A stretch of 64,000 nt of DNA from Zeus faber. Lineage: Eukaryota > Chordata > Actinopteri > Zeiformes > Zeidae. The DNA lies in the NCBI GenBank assembly GCA_960531495.1, contig OY482855.1, forward strand, positions 4,670,639-4,734,638. The letters are read 5' to 3'. A program made the translations under genes and the position numbers. Under the pieces are notes generated by a model. The model ran no database searches. It saw only the letters and a program-made list of their open reading frames with translations, and was not told the origin of the DNA. Below, piece by piece: positions 49,120 through 58,516 of this stretch. Each line of letters begins with the position of its first letter. The first letter of the stretch is position 1.

Positions 49120-49150
49120 CCATCACCATCATCATCATCATTATTATTAT
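49085..49150 (+). repeat. (CAT)n/(ATT)n trinucleotide repeat
   Basis: CAT units passing into ATT units; gives a poly-Ser frame without meaning. Confidence 0.95.
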
Positions 49151-49253
49151 CTATTATTTATACTCTCGCCATGTTAGCAAACCATGAAAAGAACGACTCT
49201 GTCTCCCTCCCTAAACCCTAACCTGTGGGCAGAGATGCTCACAGGTTAGGGTA

Positions 49254-49690
49254 ATGCGCAGGTTAGGGCGAGCAGGCATGGCGGCTCCTTCCACTCCTGG
49301 CAGGCGAAGCCCAGTGGCGGCAGATGAGCTACGCTGTTGTCTGGAGGGCGGTGATGGAACACCTGAGGGCCACCGCCTGCGCCTCCGGTCACTTCAGTAT
49401 GACACCATGGGCCGGTTGCTCCTGCACGCCCAGCAACTCCTGGACGCGGCTCAGCGGTGGCTCGGACCGAAGGAGCGCACGTTAAGGCGGTGGCCACCGA
49501 ACAGTTCATCAACAATCTCCCGGCCCGCGCTGCTAGCTGTGTAAAATGCCACCGTCCAGCCTCCCGCCAAGCCGCCATAGCCCTCGCGGAGGACCAAGTG
49601 GAGGCATACGCCCACACGAGAGCCTACGGCACCGGACCAGAGAGGGCCCACCGAGGGACCTGTGCCAGGACGCGGTGCGGGAGTTGACAA
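49254..49690 (+). pseudogene. gmr1-type gag with SCAN-like capsid segment
   Basis: After an Arg/Pro-rich start, one frameshift near 49480 leads into 'ATEQFINNLPARAASCVKCH' and 'ASRQAAIALAEDQVEAY', the EQF-LP-...-A-LAE pattern shared by SCAN domains and gmr1-type capsids. The Trp usually found at the middle of the pattern is Cys here. No zinc knuckle is seen downstream. Confidence 0.65.
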
Positions 49691-49829
49691 GGGACCGGTC
49701 GATACCAGCACTGCGGACGATACGCTTTTGCGTATGGGGCCTTTGAGCGGGTAGATAAAATCGATGTCGTGTTAGTGCGTCCAGAGGCTGCGCTCAGTCA
49801 CCCATATTTTGAGGTAATTAGGGATAGAT

Positions 49830-50450
49830 TATATCGAGTGAACATTGTTTGTCCCTAAAAGCCGTCGGGATTTAGTCTTCCAGGCGGCTCATTATAACCT
49901 GATGGACGGTCACCTATGACACGAAAAAACACTCAAGCGGATAATGGCCCGATTCTAATGGCCAGGCATATGGGCGGACGTGCAGCGGCGTTGTGCTGCC
50001 TGTCCCGAGTGTCAGCGGGTGAATCCACCAGCTATTCCCAGAGCGCCGTTGAGCCCTCTCCCCTTAGTCGAGACTCCATTCGAGAGAATCGCTATGGATC
50101 TCATCAGGCCATTAGACCGTAGTGCTCGGGGCTATCGATTCGTGTTAGTCTTATTGGATTACGCAACCCGATACCCAGAAGCAGTGCTGTTGCGCAGTAT
50201 TACGGCCAAAAATGTAGCGGAGGCCCTGTTTCAGGTCATCTCCCGGGTTGGGTTCCGAAGGAAATCCTGAGCGACCAGGGCACTTTGTTATGTCATGCAC
50301 ACTGCGCGAACTGTATGGGTTACTAGGCGTCCGCTCAATTCTAGCGTTTACAACCCACAGACAGACGAACCGCTTCATCAGAATGTTGAAAAACATGATC
50401 TGAAAGTTCATCCACGATGACAGCCGAAATTGGGACACATGGCTGAACAA
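49830..50450 (+). pseudogene. Ty3/gypsy integrase fragment
   Basis: The zinc-binding part ends in 'CAACPECQRVNPP' (the two Cys of HHCC) near 49990. The core follows with 'ERIAMDLIRPLDRSARGYRF' holding the first catalytic Asp, and 'YATRYPEAVLLRSITAKNV', open from 49980 to 50270. The second Asp lies in a shifted frame just after 50265. The area of the catalytic Glu (about 50360-50375) has lost several codons and continues in another frame. Confidence 0.82.
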
Positions 50451-50559
50451 CCACGCACCACCGCACCACGAACAACCCCTGTTGTTCGTGGTGCGGAAGG
50501 TTCCCCAGTCCTCGAGTGCAGTTCTACGTAGCTTACCGGAGGTGAACGCGGTGTCAAAG

Positions 50560-51150
50560 TTCGATGCCTACCCGATGCCCCGCGTCGACGAGCTTCTCGG
50601 CCGGTTAGGTACGGCTCGGATTATATGATGCTGGATTTAACCAAGGGCTACTGTCAGATTCCCTTGTCCCAGCAGTCCAAGGAAAAATCGGTCTTTTCCA
50701 CACCGCAAGGCCTGTACCAATTCCAAGTGCTTCCATTTGGGTTGTTTGGTGCCCCCGCGACCTTTCAGAGACTCATGGATTGGTCCTGCGCCTGCATGCA
50801 GCATTTGCCGCTGCATATTTAGACGATGTCATTATTCATAGAAATACATGGGAGCGGCATATGCAGCATGTGGGCACAGTGCTAACGTCCCTGAGGCGTG
50901 CCTCAGGGACGCCTCAGGCGACCTACAGAAGTGCACGTTTGGGCGGAGGGAGATACGGTATTTGGGGTACAACTTGTGGGGGGGGCCTGCTCCGACTACA
51001 GGTAGATAAGACCGCTGCAGTCGCGAACACACCCAGACCTAAGACTAAGAAGGAGGTAAAGCAGTTTTTGGGGATGGCCAGATACTATAGGAGGTTTGTG
51101 CTGGAATTTGCGGCACTGTCCAGCCCCTTGACTGACTTTACTTGAAAAGG
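50560..51150 (+). pseudogene. Ty3/gypsy reverse transcriptase fragment
   Basis: 'MMLDLTKGYCQIPLSQQSKE' (first catalytic Asp), 'FSTPQGLYQFQVLPFGL' and 'APATFQRLMD' are open from 50625. 'YLDDVIIH' (the catalytic Asp pair) follows in a neighbouring frame at 50815, and 'KEVKQFLGMARYYRRFV' near 51047 closes the RT-connection part. Confidence 0.85.
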
Positions 51151-51269
51151 TACTCCAGATCTGGTCCAGTGGTCAGAGCCTTGCCAACAGGCATTTGTTA
51201 AATAAAATGCAGCTCTTTGTGGGTAGCTTGTACTGCATACCCCTAACTTTGCTCTTCCTTTCTGTCTGC

Positions 51270-51660
51270 AGACGGACGCGTCGGACAGGGGGCTTGGAGC
51301 CATTCTGTCCCAGGAGGTCGAGGGTGTGGACTGGCCGGTGCTGTACCTCAGCCGCAAGCTGGTAGAGTGGGAGACAAGGTACAGCATCGTAGAAAAAGAG
51401 TGTTTAGCTTTAATGCGGGCGGTCAACACCCTCTGCTATTACCTCCTGGGTAGGGCCTTCACCCTGTTCAGACTATGCCCCACTACAATGGCTCCACCGC
51501 ATGAAAGATACCAACGCACGGATCACCCGTTGGTATCTGGCCCTACAACCCTTCAACTTCCGGGTGATCCACAGGCTGGGTGCCCAGATGGTCGTAGCGG
51601 ACGTCCTCTCCCACTCTGGAGGGTCTGGGGGAGTCGGCTGTCGGCCGGACAGCGCCCGAC
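51270..51660 (+). pseudogene. Ty3/gypsy RNase H fragment
   Basis: 'TDASDRGLGAILSQ' (first Asp), 'PVLYLSRKLVEWETRY' and 'VEKECLALMRAV' (Glu) are the standard RNase H landmarks. The third Asp region 'VADVLSHSGG' is in another frame near 51596, where the usual final Ser-Arg is Ser-His. Confidence 0.85.
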
Positions 51661-52169
51661 CTAAGTGCGACGGTTGGACACAATTCAGCATGGACAGCTG
51701 GAGATCCCCGGATATCCCCGAACCATATATACAGTATATATATATGGGCCTTCGAGCCTGGAGTTTGTTTTGGCCAGCGAGCCACCTTTGTTCAAAAGAC
51801 TTGTTAATAAACACGCCAAGTGGCGCCTGCCTCCTCTTCCTCATTCCCTGGCCCTGAGCCAGAATGATCTTCTACAGGGACATTTGGGTCTCTGGTGGGC
51901 GTACTAACACACAAAATGTGAAATAAGACAACCCAGTCAGTTTTTTTGTGAGGTATCTATGTCAGAAAGAGTTTCCTAAAACACACAGTTCACCTCATTG
52001 ACTGCCTGCTGACGAGAGTGAGAATAGAGAGAACGTGCCTCGTCCTGGTTGGCGCAGAGGGCAGGGCCCCACCTTGGTTCCCGGAGCTGGTCCATGGCTG
52101 ATAGCCAGGTTTCTGTATGCCATCTCGCAGGCACAGCGAATGATTAAACAGCGCCCAATTCTCGGTGAG

Positions 52170-52800
52170 CCACTGTTGGCCTGGTAAATGAGAGGTTGCG
52201 ACTGCAGCAACAGGGCTCGTCATCTGCAGTGATTAATAGGATACAGAGTGCCAGGACAGCTTCTACCAACACTCTAGGAAGAGGAGATCTTTCAAACATT
52301 GGTGCAAAGGACACTCCCTCTTCCACTCCCACCTCATGCCCTGTGGAACATATACTCCTATCTCTAGTGGCTATTGGACATGGACATGCCCTTCCCCATA
52401 AGGTATATGCATCAGCTATTTCGACCTGTCATGAGGGTTTTGGCGAAAACCAGTGTTTAGCCATCCCCTGATTAAACGCTTCCTACAAGGGGGCAAGATG
52501 TATGTGACCCGGTCAAGGTCTTTCGCCCCAAAATGGGACCTGGAATGGTTCTGTGCTGTCTCACAGGTGAGCGCTTTGAACCGGTTGACACCATACCTTT
52601 AAAACAGCTGTCAAAACTTGGATTACGCAAAACTGTCAAAACTGCACTTTTGTGCTGTCCACTGCCCTGTTTGAAGGTGTGTCAGTGGAAGACATATGCA
52701 TGGCAGCATCATGGGCATCACCATGCCCCTTTGTCAGATTTTATCTACTGGATGTATTTGGAGGATCCCGATCCTCTTCGGTACATTACGCGGATAAGTT
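52170..52800 (+). pseudogene. DIRS tyrosine recombinase, frameshifted and shortened
   Basis: 'QGSSSAVINRIQSARTASTN' and 'KVYASAISTCHEGF' match the N-terminal arm-binding half. 'PLIKRFLQGG' near 52469 and 'FEPVDTIPLKQLSKLGLRKT' near 52574 continue it. The last part 52675-52800, with 'GVSVEDICMAASWASP' in a shifted frame, matches the C-terminus. The Arg-His-x-x-Arg section between them is deleted. Confidence 0.72.
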
Positions 52801-53096
52801 AGTGTGATCTGTTATCCAATATGCAAATGATGATGGACTGTCTCAGCGCATGGTTGGTTTAATGCCTGGTGCGAATACATCGCCGACCTTCTCTGTTGGG
52901 GCGAGTCACGATACTATTTTAAAGTGGGAAACTGTGTAAGAATATAACGCCGTTCCCACTGCTTTGTTATGATATTGGAATTATTATGCCTATTGGTTGG
53001 CCAGTTATAACGGCAGAGCTATTGCCTTGTCTCTTGACAGCAGGGAGTAAACTCAACTCACTTCACCATACACCTAAAGGACAAAGCTAAAGGGCT

Positions 53097-53140
53097 GAGT
53101 CTATATGAAATAGAACAATAGTTCTATTTCATATAGACTC
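53097..53140. repeat. Perfect 20-bp inverted repeat with 4-base loop
   Basis: GAGTCTATATGAAATAGAAC and its exact complement surround AATA, immediately before the terminal unit of DIRS-like element 2. Confidence 0.97.
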
Positions 53141-53927
53141 ATATATACTCTAACTCAAGTTCTATGATCATAGGCGAAGCCATAGCTTTTCATAACCTGC
53201 TGTTTTCCTAGGGTTGCTGAAGATCCTTTGGGAGCAGAATAGCGGGCGCAGGGCCCTTTCATATGGGCAGGCCACAGTTGATAGGCTGATGGGTACATTC
53301 AAATTTTCGGTAAGATGCGCATGCGCGCGGGCGAAGCCGAAACGGATGAAGCCGAAACGGATGAAGCAAGAGGGCTTTGCCTATGACCATAGCACTTGAG
53401 TTAGAGTAAGCTAAATATCGTTTGCCCTTGAACTATATTGGCCATTGGCCCTTTGTTCATCTGGCAGGCTACATTGCTGCGAAGATACAATTATTGTCTT
53501 AAATTTCAGACCAACTGTACTTCAGGTGAAACTATCGTACATTAAAAATCGAACCTGGACTTTGATGAAATAAATGTCATTTATATTTGATATTTTCCGC
53601 TGTCGATTGCCTTGGCCGTGATTACGTTGCTTTAACAAAGCTTTTGATTGGTTTGACTGTATCCTAGAAGCCCCAAAAAGCAGGAAGGGGTTTGGTTTTT
53701 CTGCAAGATCAGTGAAGCAACAACAATATCATCTATAAAATTAATCTCATGCAATAACTTCTTAACTTTGACACCCGTAGAAGTACTCTCTAGAAAATAG
53801 TTCATTCCCACTCCATTTACCACAACGCTGCAACATGCAATTGTTGTATGTATTTGATTTAAAAAAATACCTATCTAAATCATTACTTATGGTACTATGC
53901 CTCCTGAGTTTGAATGGTGGCTCTCAC

Positions 53928-54045
53928 CCTCTTTTTAAACTCCAGCCTCTCCTCAATGGTGAGCGTGTCTGCTTTGGCGATGACAGGCACGATGCTCACT
54001 ATCTTCCCCAACCTCTTCATAAACTCCACGTCGATAGGACGCAAC
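53928..54045 (-). CDS. septin12: Septin exon with G4 motif
   Basis: Encodes '[20 protein letters not shown]', then '[19 protein letters not shown]'. AKAD is the septin G4 guanine-binding motif. Acceptor TGTTCCCAG, donor GTGAGA, ends in phase 0. The codon split with the previous exon reads TGG (Trp), whereas Ser or Cys is what I recall there in mammals. Confidence 0.94.
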
Positions 54046-54061
54046 CTGGGAACAAAAAAGA

Positions 54062-54098
54062 AACACACACACACAAACACACACACACACACACACAT
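54062..54098. repeat. CA repeat close to a septin splice acceptor
   Basis: On the septin strand this is a UG tract lying 16 bases upstream of the exon that begins at 54045. Confidence 0.93.
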
Positions 54099-54716
54099 AC
54101 ATAATTTACGGGATCTTCACAGCAACTGCAATCCTTTAAAAAAACAAAACATGAAAAATTAAACATGAAACAGGAATTTCATGCAGCTAGATGTGTATCG
54201 TATTAACATTTGAGCACAGTATCGGACCTGATTTCCGATGCTTGTAACATTATCACCTGTATTCTTAATAGGAAACTCATACTCCTAAACTAACTAAATT
54301 AACTTTATATGTATTATCTAAAATGAAAGGGCACTTGCATACTAACATGTCTTGCACAGATGCTAATTACCATTAGCATCTTGCCTTAGCTCAGCTAATC
54401 TTGGCCAATACTGAAGACATTCATGTGAGTCAAGCTTATTAAATCCTCTTGTTGGACCAACGCTAATCCAAAGCATTAACCTTCCAAATGTAACCTGACT
54501 TTGTACGCAAAGTATATAACCGATTGGACTGCAGCTTAGCAAACTGAGAGCCTGCAGCAGAAATGGTAAACCTGTCCTTTGAGAAAAACACATTATTCTT
54601 CTTCTATTTTCTTTCTTTACTAATTTTTTCTTTAATGACACTGCGTAAAAGAAAACAAGACAAAGGGGGGTTTAAGTGTCTAAGCAGGTTTCGGCAGAAA
54701 CTTGAACGATACTCAC

Positions 54717-54854
54717 CAGTGTCCGGTGGCGGGAAGGAAGTAGATACAGCAGTGGACCCGGCTGTCTGGAATCCTCCTCTTACGACTGACATGCAGCTCC
54801 TCCATGAGGTACTTCTCATACTGGTCGTTGACATACTTCATTATGGGCTCCCAG
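54717..54854 (-). CDS. septin12: Septin exon, 138 bases
   Basis: Encodes 'WEPIMKYVNDQYEKYLMEEL', then 'SRKRRIPDSRVHCCIYFLPA' and 'TGH'. This is the switch II to beta-strand part of the septin GTPase. Acceptor GTCCAG, donor GTGAGT. Confidence 0.95.
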
Positions 54855-54959
54855 CTGGACGGGCGGGGACACAAGGGTCGACGTCAATTCAACATACAGA
54901 TAAAGTCAACATGACACGAGGGTCGTGTTGATGCTTTGATGGCAAGTGAGATGTAAACC

Positions 54960-55225
54960 AAATTTCAGGAGCAAAAGGATTACAACTTTTACAATATTTC
55001 GGATAGACAACAACGGCAGCACCCGATGCGCGATTCGCTCACATCGGGTGCGTAGGTGCTCCTCTGGTTGGAAACCAGCTTGGGGCAGTGCTGAAGTGGC
55101 TCGGAGCCCGGCGGAGAGCGTGGGGGTTCTCCGCTGCAGTCCCCACTGAGTGGTCCCCACACTAAAAACATTTCATGGTCCCGTATGCCGGAAAAAAGTA
55201 AATAAATTCTGATTTTGGATTCTTT
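54960..55225 (+). repeat. Dispersed repeat family R2, copy A
   Basis: Shares with 57760-57965 the blocks 'AGCACCCGATGC', 'CTTGGGGCAGTG', 'TGGCTCGGAGCCCGG', 'GAGCGTGGGGGTT', 'CATTTCATGGTC' and 'AAAAAAGTAAATAAATTCTG'. It ends in an AATAAA-containing motif in both copies, as a retroposon 3' end would. Class unknown. Confidence 0.7.
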
Positions 55226-55464
55226 GGATTCTAATTCCTGTCTATTTACGCGCCAACATCTGGGACGTCAATGCGCGTCATGTGGGTAAAGGGGTGAAAA
55301 TTACCGTGTCTACCTGGGTTTCATGTTTCCATACCAGCCGATCGCTGCTGGAGCCAATAAAAACCTGTGACTATTGCAGGGCCATTTGTCCTGGAACCGA
55401 ATGCCCTGCACTAAATAGAAAAGCCAGATGTCAGCGGGTGTTAGCAGATTTTTGTGCAGTGGAA

Positions 55465-55705
55465 AAGAGGTATTAGTGAGTTAGAAATATAGGAGTGATG
55501 ACTTTCAATCTCCCCATTGGATAGAAGAGTAGAGTCCAACAGGTGGATGCAGGGGAGAGAGGGGAGGGAGCGCAGCAACACAGCAAGCAATCAGGTGGTC
55601 AGCAGGAACTAAAGCAGGAGGGGCAGGAGGTAGGGCTGCTTAAATCGGCTGGCCCATAAGGTTTATTTGTCTGACAGAACTAGTTCCGCAAGCTATGCCT
55701 CATTT
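55465..55705 (+). repeat. Dispersed repeat family R1, partial copy
   Basis: Begins at 'GTGAGTTAGAAATATAGGAG' and ends 'ACAGAACTAGTTCCGCAAGC', aligning with 18715-18945. The left part of the family is missing. Confidence 0.72.
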
Positions 55706-56161
55706 ATCGAAGTCCAATTAAAAATGTGTTTCAGCCACCGCATAAACTTGACCGAAATGTTTTTACTTTAGAAGTGACTACTATGTTGTTATAAACAGCT
55801 GCTACACTGCACAAAATACAATATTAACAAGCCAGAAAAACTAGAAAGTAACAAACAGACTGGCCTAGAACTGTGTATAAGAGTATTCAATTATATTACA
55901 TAGGAAAAAAAACAGGTAGTTCTGGGGATTTCAGAATTGTATGCCCTCACACTTAAAGAAGACACTAATTCTTTCTTTCTTGTAAGTTTGACTAGGTTAG
56001 CGCAAATTATTTGTCTGAGTGAAATGACTCCTTCGCTTGAAAATGGTTACGGAAATCAACAATCTTTAAACTTTGGTAAAAAATGTTTTGTAACATTACG
56101 TTTGAAAGGTCTGCGTTGAAGGTGCACATTTGGGCAAGGCCGATGCCATTCTCGCACTCAC

Positions 56162-56243
56162 CAGTTCTCGTTGTTTATCTGGTCGCCGAACCCCGGGGTG
56201 TCTATCACAGTGAGCTTCATCTTCACCCCCTTCTCTTCAATCA
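56162..56243 (-). CDS. septin12: Septin exon with G3 motif
   Basis: Encodes '[20 protein letters not shown]', then 'DQINNEN'. DTPGFGD is the G3 motif that contacts the gamma-phosphate. Acceptor TCTAAAG, donor GTGAGT; both edges split codons consistent with the neighbours. Confidence 0.95.
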
Positions 56244-56741
56244 CTTTAGACGGAGGAAGGAAAAATTTGTTATCTTTGGATCCATTTTCAAGTCCGACTG
56301 CACATTCTTATGATTTTTATGGAAACCAAAACAAAATTCAATTAGTGCCACATCTTGCTCCTTTCCTCCATTCCTCCCATATAAAAAAGGGCTATTGTAT
56401 CGCTATAGTTAACTATAAAAAAATGTTTTAGGTCTTTACTCACTATTCCAGGTCTATAAATATATATAGGTCTAATATAGTCTGTTTGTACGGTTATATT
56501 ATTAATTCTACCTATGGTCCTACAGTATTCTAGGTAGCAGTCTATAGTTTTACTTACATTTTATTACGATATTATGGTATTCGTTGTTTTTCGATGATAA
56601 TCCTGAATCAAAGTGAATATATAATTACTTAGACTATGGAATATGTTCTATTCTAATCTGTTGATTGTCTCATGTGAAAGGCCACTAGTTTAGATGGGAT
56701 TGGTGTTTAAAGTTAACAAATACTTTTAAATTAATATAACA

Positions 56742-56774
56742 TGTGTGTGTGTGTATGTGTGTGTGTGTGTGTGT

Positions 56775-56861
<87 letters not shown>
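56742..56861. repeat. (GT)n joined to a long (GA)n tract
   Basis: About 17 GT units, with one TATG step, switch at about 56775 to GA units running to 56861. The purine-only strand is a mirror repeat. Confidence 0.96.
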
Positions 56862-56863
<2 letters not shown>

Positions 56864-57689
56864 TGAGTCATTGAAAGACCCTGAGTCATAGAAATACAAA
56901 ACAGCACAAAGGGACAAACATATACATGTCTGCAAGTGATAGAGAGTTAGTCACTAAAGACTATCACCGAAGGCGATTCTCATTCTTGAGTAAGCAGCCA
57001 GGAATTCTCCCAGCGGAAGACATAGGAGAATGCCACCTGGGAACGGATCATTACAATTTTTGCAAACCTAAAATAAAAGCACCTGCCGTTGCTAGGGTTA
57101 CACACACTTTTGCATGTATGGATCCTCCCAAAGTCTAATGTAAAGTTACATTAGCGCACATACTGGCTCGCATTAAGGAGTCAACCCTGGCACTACCGGT
57201 TCAAGCCTAATATTAGCGCCATGTGGAACAGGTTTCCAGAAGAACCAAATACAAGATGTCTTCTGCTGTATTCCACTGGCGACAGTCAACATATTGCACA
57301 CATTTTGCAAGCCTGTTTTTTTTAAAGGTTGTGTATGGAATTTGTGCTGTGTTGTACCAGTAAAAAATGGTTAGCATTTACTGCGGCCTTTACAGTAGCT
57401 TCGGGAGAGGAGGGTTTCACAAGTGTCCCCCCTAAACTCAAACTGACTTGATTTATAGGCAGTGAGGTCAGAAGACCTCACTAAGTTGTTCGGTCAGGAA
57501 CAGTAGGAGAGTTGGCCATAAAGGGTATTGTGAGCAGCTAAATAAATGATCTTAGATCGCACGCTCAGGCCGGTAGTTAGAGGTGCCTAGTTAAGAATAC
57601 TCATTTGAAATAATTGTTTTACTAGTATGCCTAGTTTAAGAGGTTACGCAGCAACTTGCCTAACCCTGAAATTAAGTAGCAAAGTATGA

Positions 57690-57965
57690 CTAACAAATTT
57701 ACTGTGAATGCTAAATAACACATTTCCATTAATCCCGTCACCATGGAGTATCCTTGCACCCTCAGCACCCGATGCCAATCCTTGGTGAGGAGCTGAGATG
57801 GCTTGGGGCAGTGTTGGAGTGGCTTGGAGCCCGGTAGGGAGCGTGGGGGTTCCCTCTACCCTGGGAGCTCCGTGAGATCGAAGCATCCCCACGGAGGAGT
57901 CCTCACACTCAAAACATTTCACGGTCTCGCATGCAGGAAAAAAGTCAATAAATTCTGAGTTTGGA
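57690..57965 (+). repeat. Dispersed repeat family R2, copy B
   Basis: See copy A at 54960. This copy has 'CTTGGGGCAGTGTTGGAGTG' and ends 'AATAAATTCTGAGTTTGGAT'. The 92-codon - strand frame across it is a by-product. Confidence 0.7.
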
Positions 57966-58454
57966 TTCGCACATTAACCTGCTGCTAACGTCTTAGTGGC
58001 AGATACCACAGAAAACCTTCAGAGTTCAGAGTCCATGCGTCGACTGGTCAGAGCTGTTTTGTTGGCACGAGGGGGAGCTAAACAATATTAGTGGTTATTA
58101 GTGGTGGTTTTAATGTTGTGGGTGCTCGGTGTATACAGGTCTTCTTGTTTTTCGTTTTTTTTCTGGGGGCCTTTTCTTGTGTTTTTTACACCGAGTGGAG
58201 CATAAAGGTGACAAGAATTTACACGTTCACAGACTCGTGTGAAAGTGCAGGAGTGAATGTTTATGGAAGAAAAATAAGTCACTTTTTTTGCAGGATCCCA
58301 TTCTTGGAAGTGGCGAGAAAGAAAGAGCATTCCTGCCTTGAAGTATGTCTGCAGATCAGTGCCTTTGTTTGCGTATTTGGCTGTCATGTGTACAGTTTGG
58401 CTTTCATATACAGTGTGTAAAAATTTAATTTTACAAATTATCTGAGATTTACTC

Positions 58455-58516
58455 TGAGATTTCATTAAAATGTATCTTTATTTATTTTGCATTATTTGAG
58501 TTTTGGCGTCTGGGCT
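58455..58516 (+). repeat. Family R1, left piece of a split copy
   Basis: 'GAGTTTTGGCGTCTGGGCT' and the preceding 'ATCTTTATT' match 18635-18679. The match stops at 58516 and resumes at 59939. Confidence 0.72.

Larger units (their letters stand above)
49250..51860 (+). mobile_element. gmr1-like Ty3/gypsy retrotransposon remnant (gag - integrase - RT - RNase H)
   Basis: Four domains follow one another on the + strand: SCAN-like gag (49254-49690), integrase (49830-50450), reverse transcriptase (50560-51150) and RNase H (51270-51660). Integrase before RT is the Ty1/copia arrangement, known among Ty3/gypsy elements only from the deuterostome gmr1 group. Several stops and frameshifts are present. 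A stretch with TTAATAAACACG at about 51806 may be the remains of the 3' LTR; LTR boundaries were not established. Confidence 0.8.
51880..53412 (+). mobile_element. DIRS-like retroelement 2, 3' part, with terminal unit
   Basis: Recombinase pieces (52170-52800) are followed by 300 bp shared in part with element 1 ('CCAATATGCAAATGA') and then by the terminal unit 53146-53412, the same unit that ends element 1 and in the same orientation relative to the recombinase. The unit itself starts and ends with an inverted 'CTCTAACTCAAG...CTATGATCATAGGCGAAGCC' motif. No RT or gag is present here, so the 5' part was lost, perhaps when the neighbouring gmr1-like element arrived or by recombination. Confidence 0.75.
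44507..53927 (-). other. Large septin intron built mostly of retroelements
   Basis: 9.4-kb phase-0 intron. From right to left on the map it holds the DIRS-like fragment (51880-53412), the gmr1-like Ty3/gypsy element (about 49250-51860), 1.3 kb without recognised features (47860-49080), a CAT repeat (49085-49150) and the LINE 44633-47850. Confidence 0.85.
54855..56161 (-). other. Septin intron with two repeat families
   Basis: Contains repeat R2 at 54960-55225 and repeat R1 at 55465-55705. No alternative exon seen. Confidence 0.8.

Noticed and set aside
49213-49270. Interstitial telomeric repeat
   Set aside because: Only isolated CCCTAA/TTAGGG hexamers within a palindrome, no tandem array.
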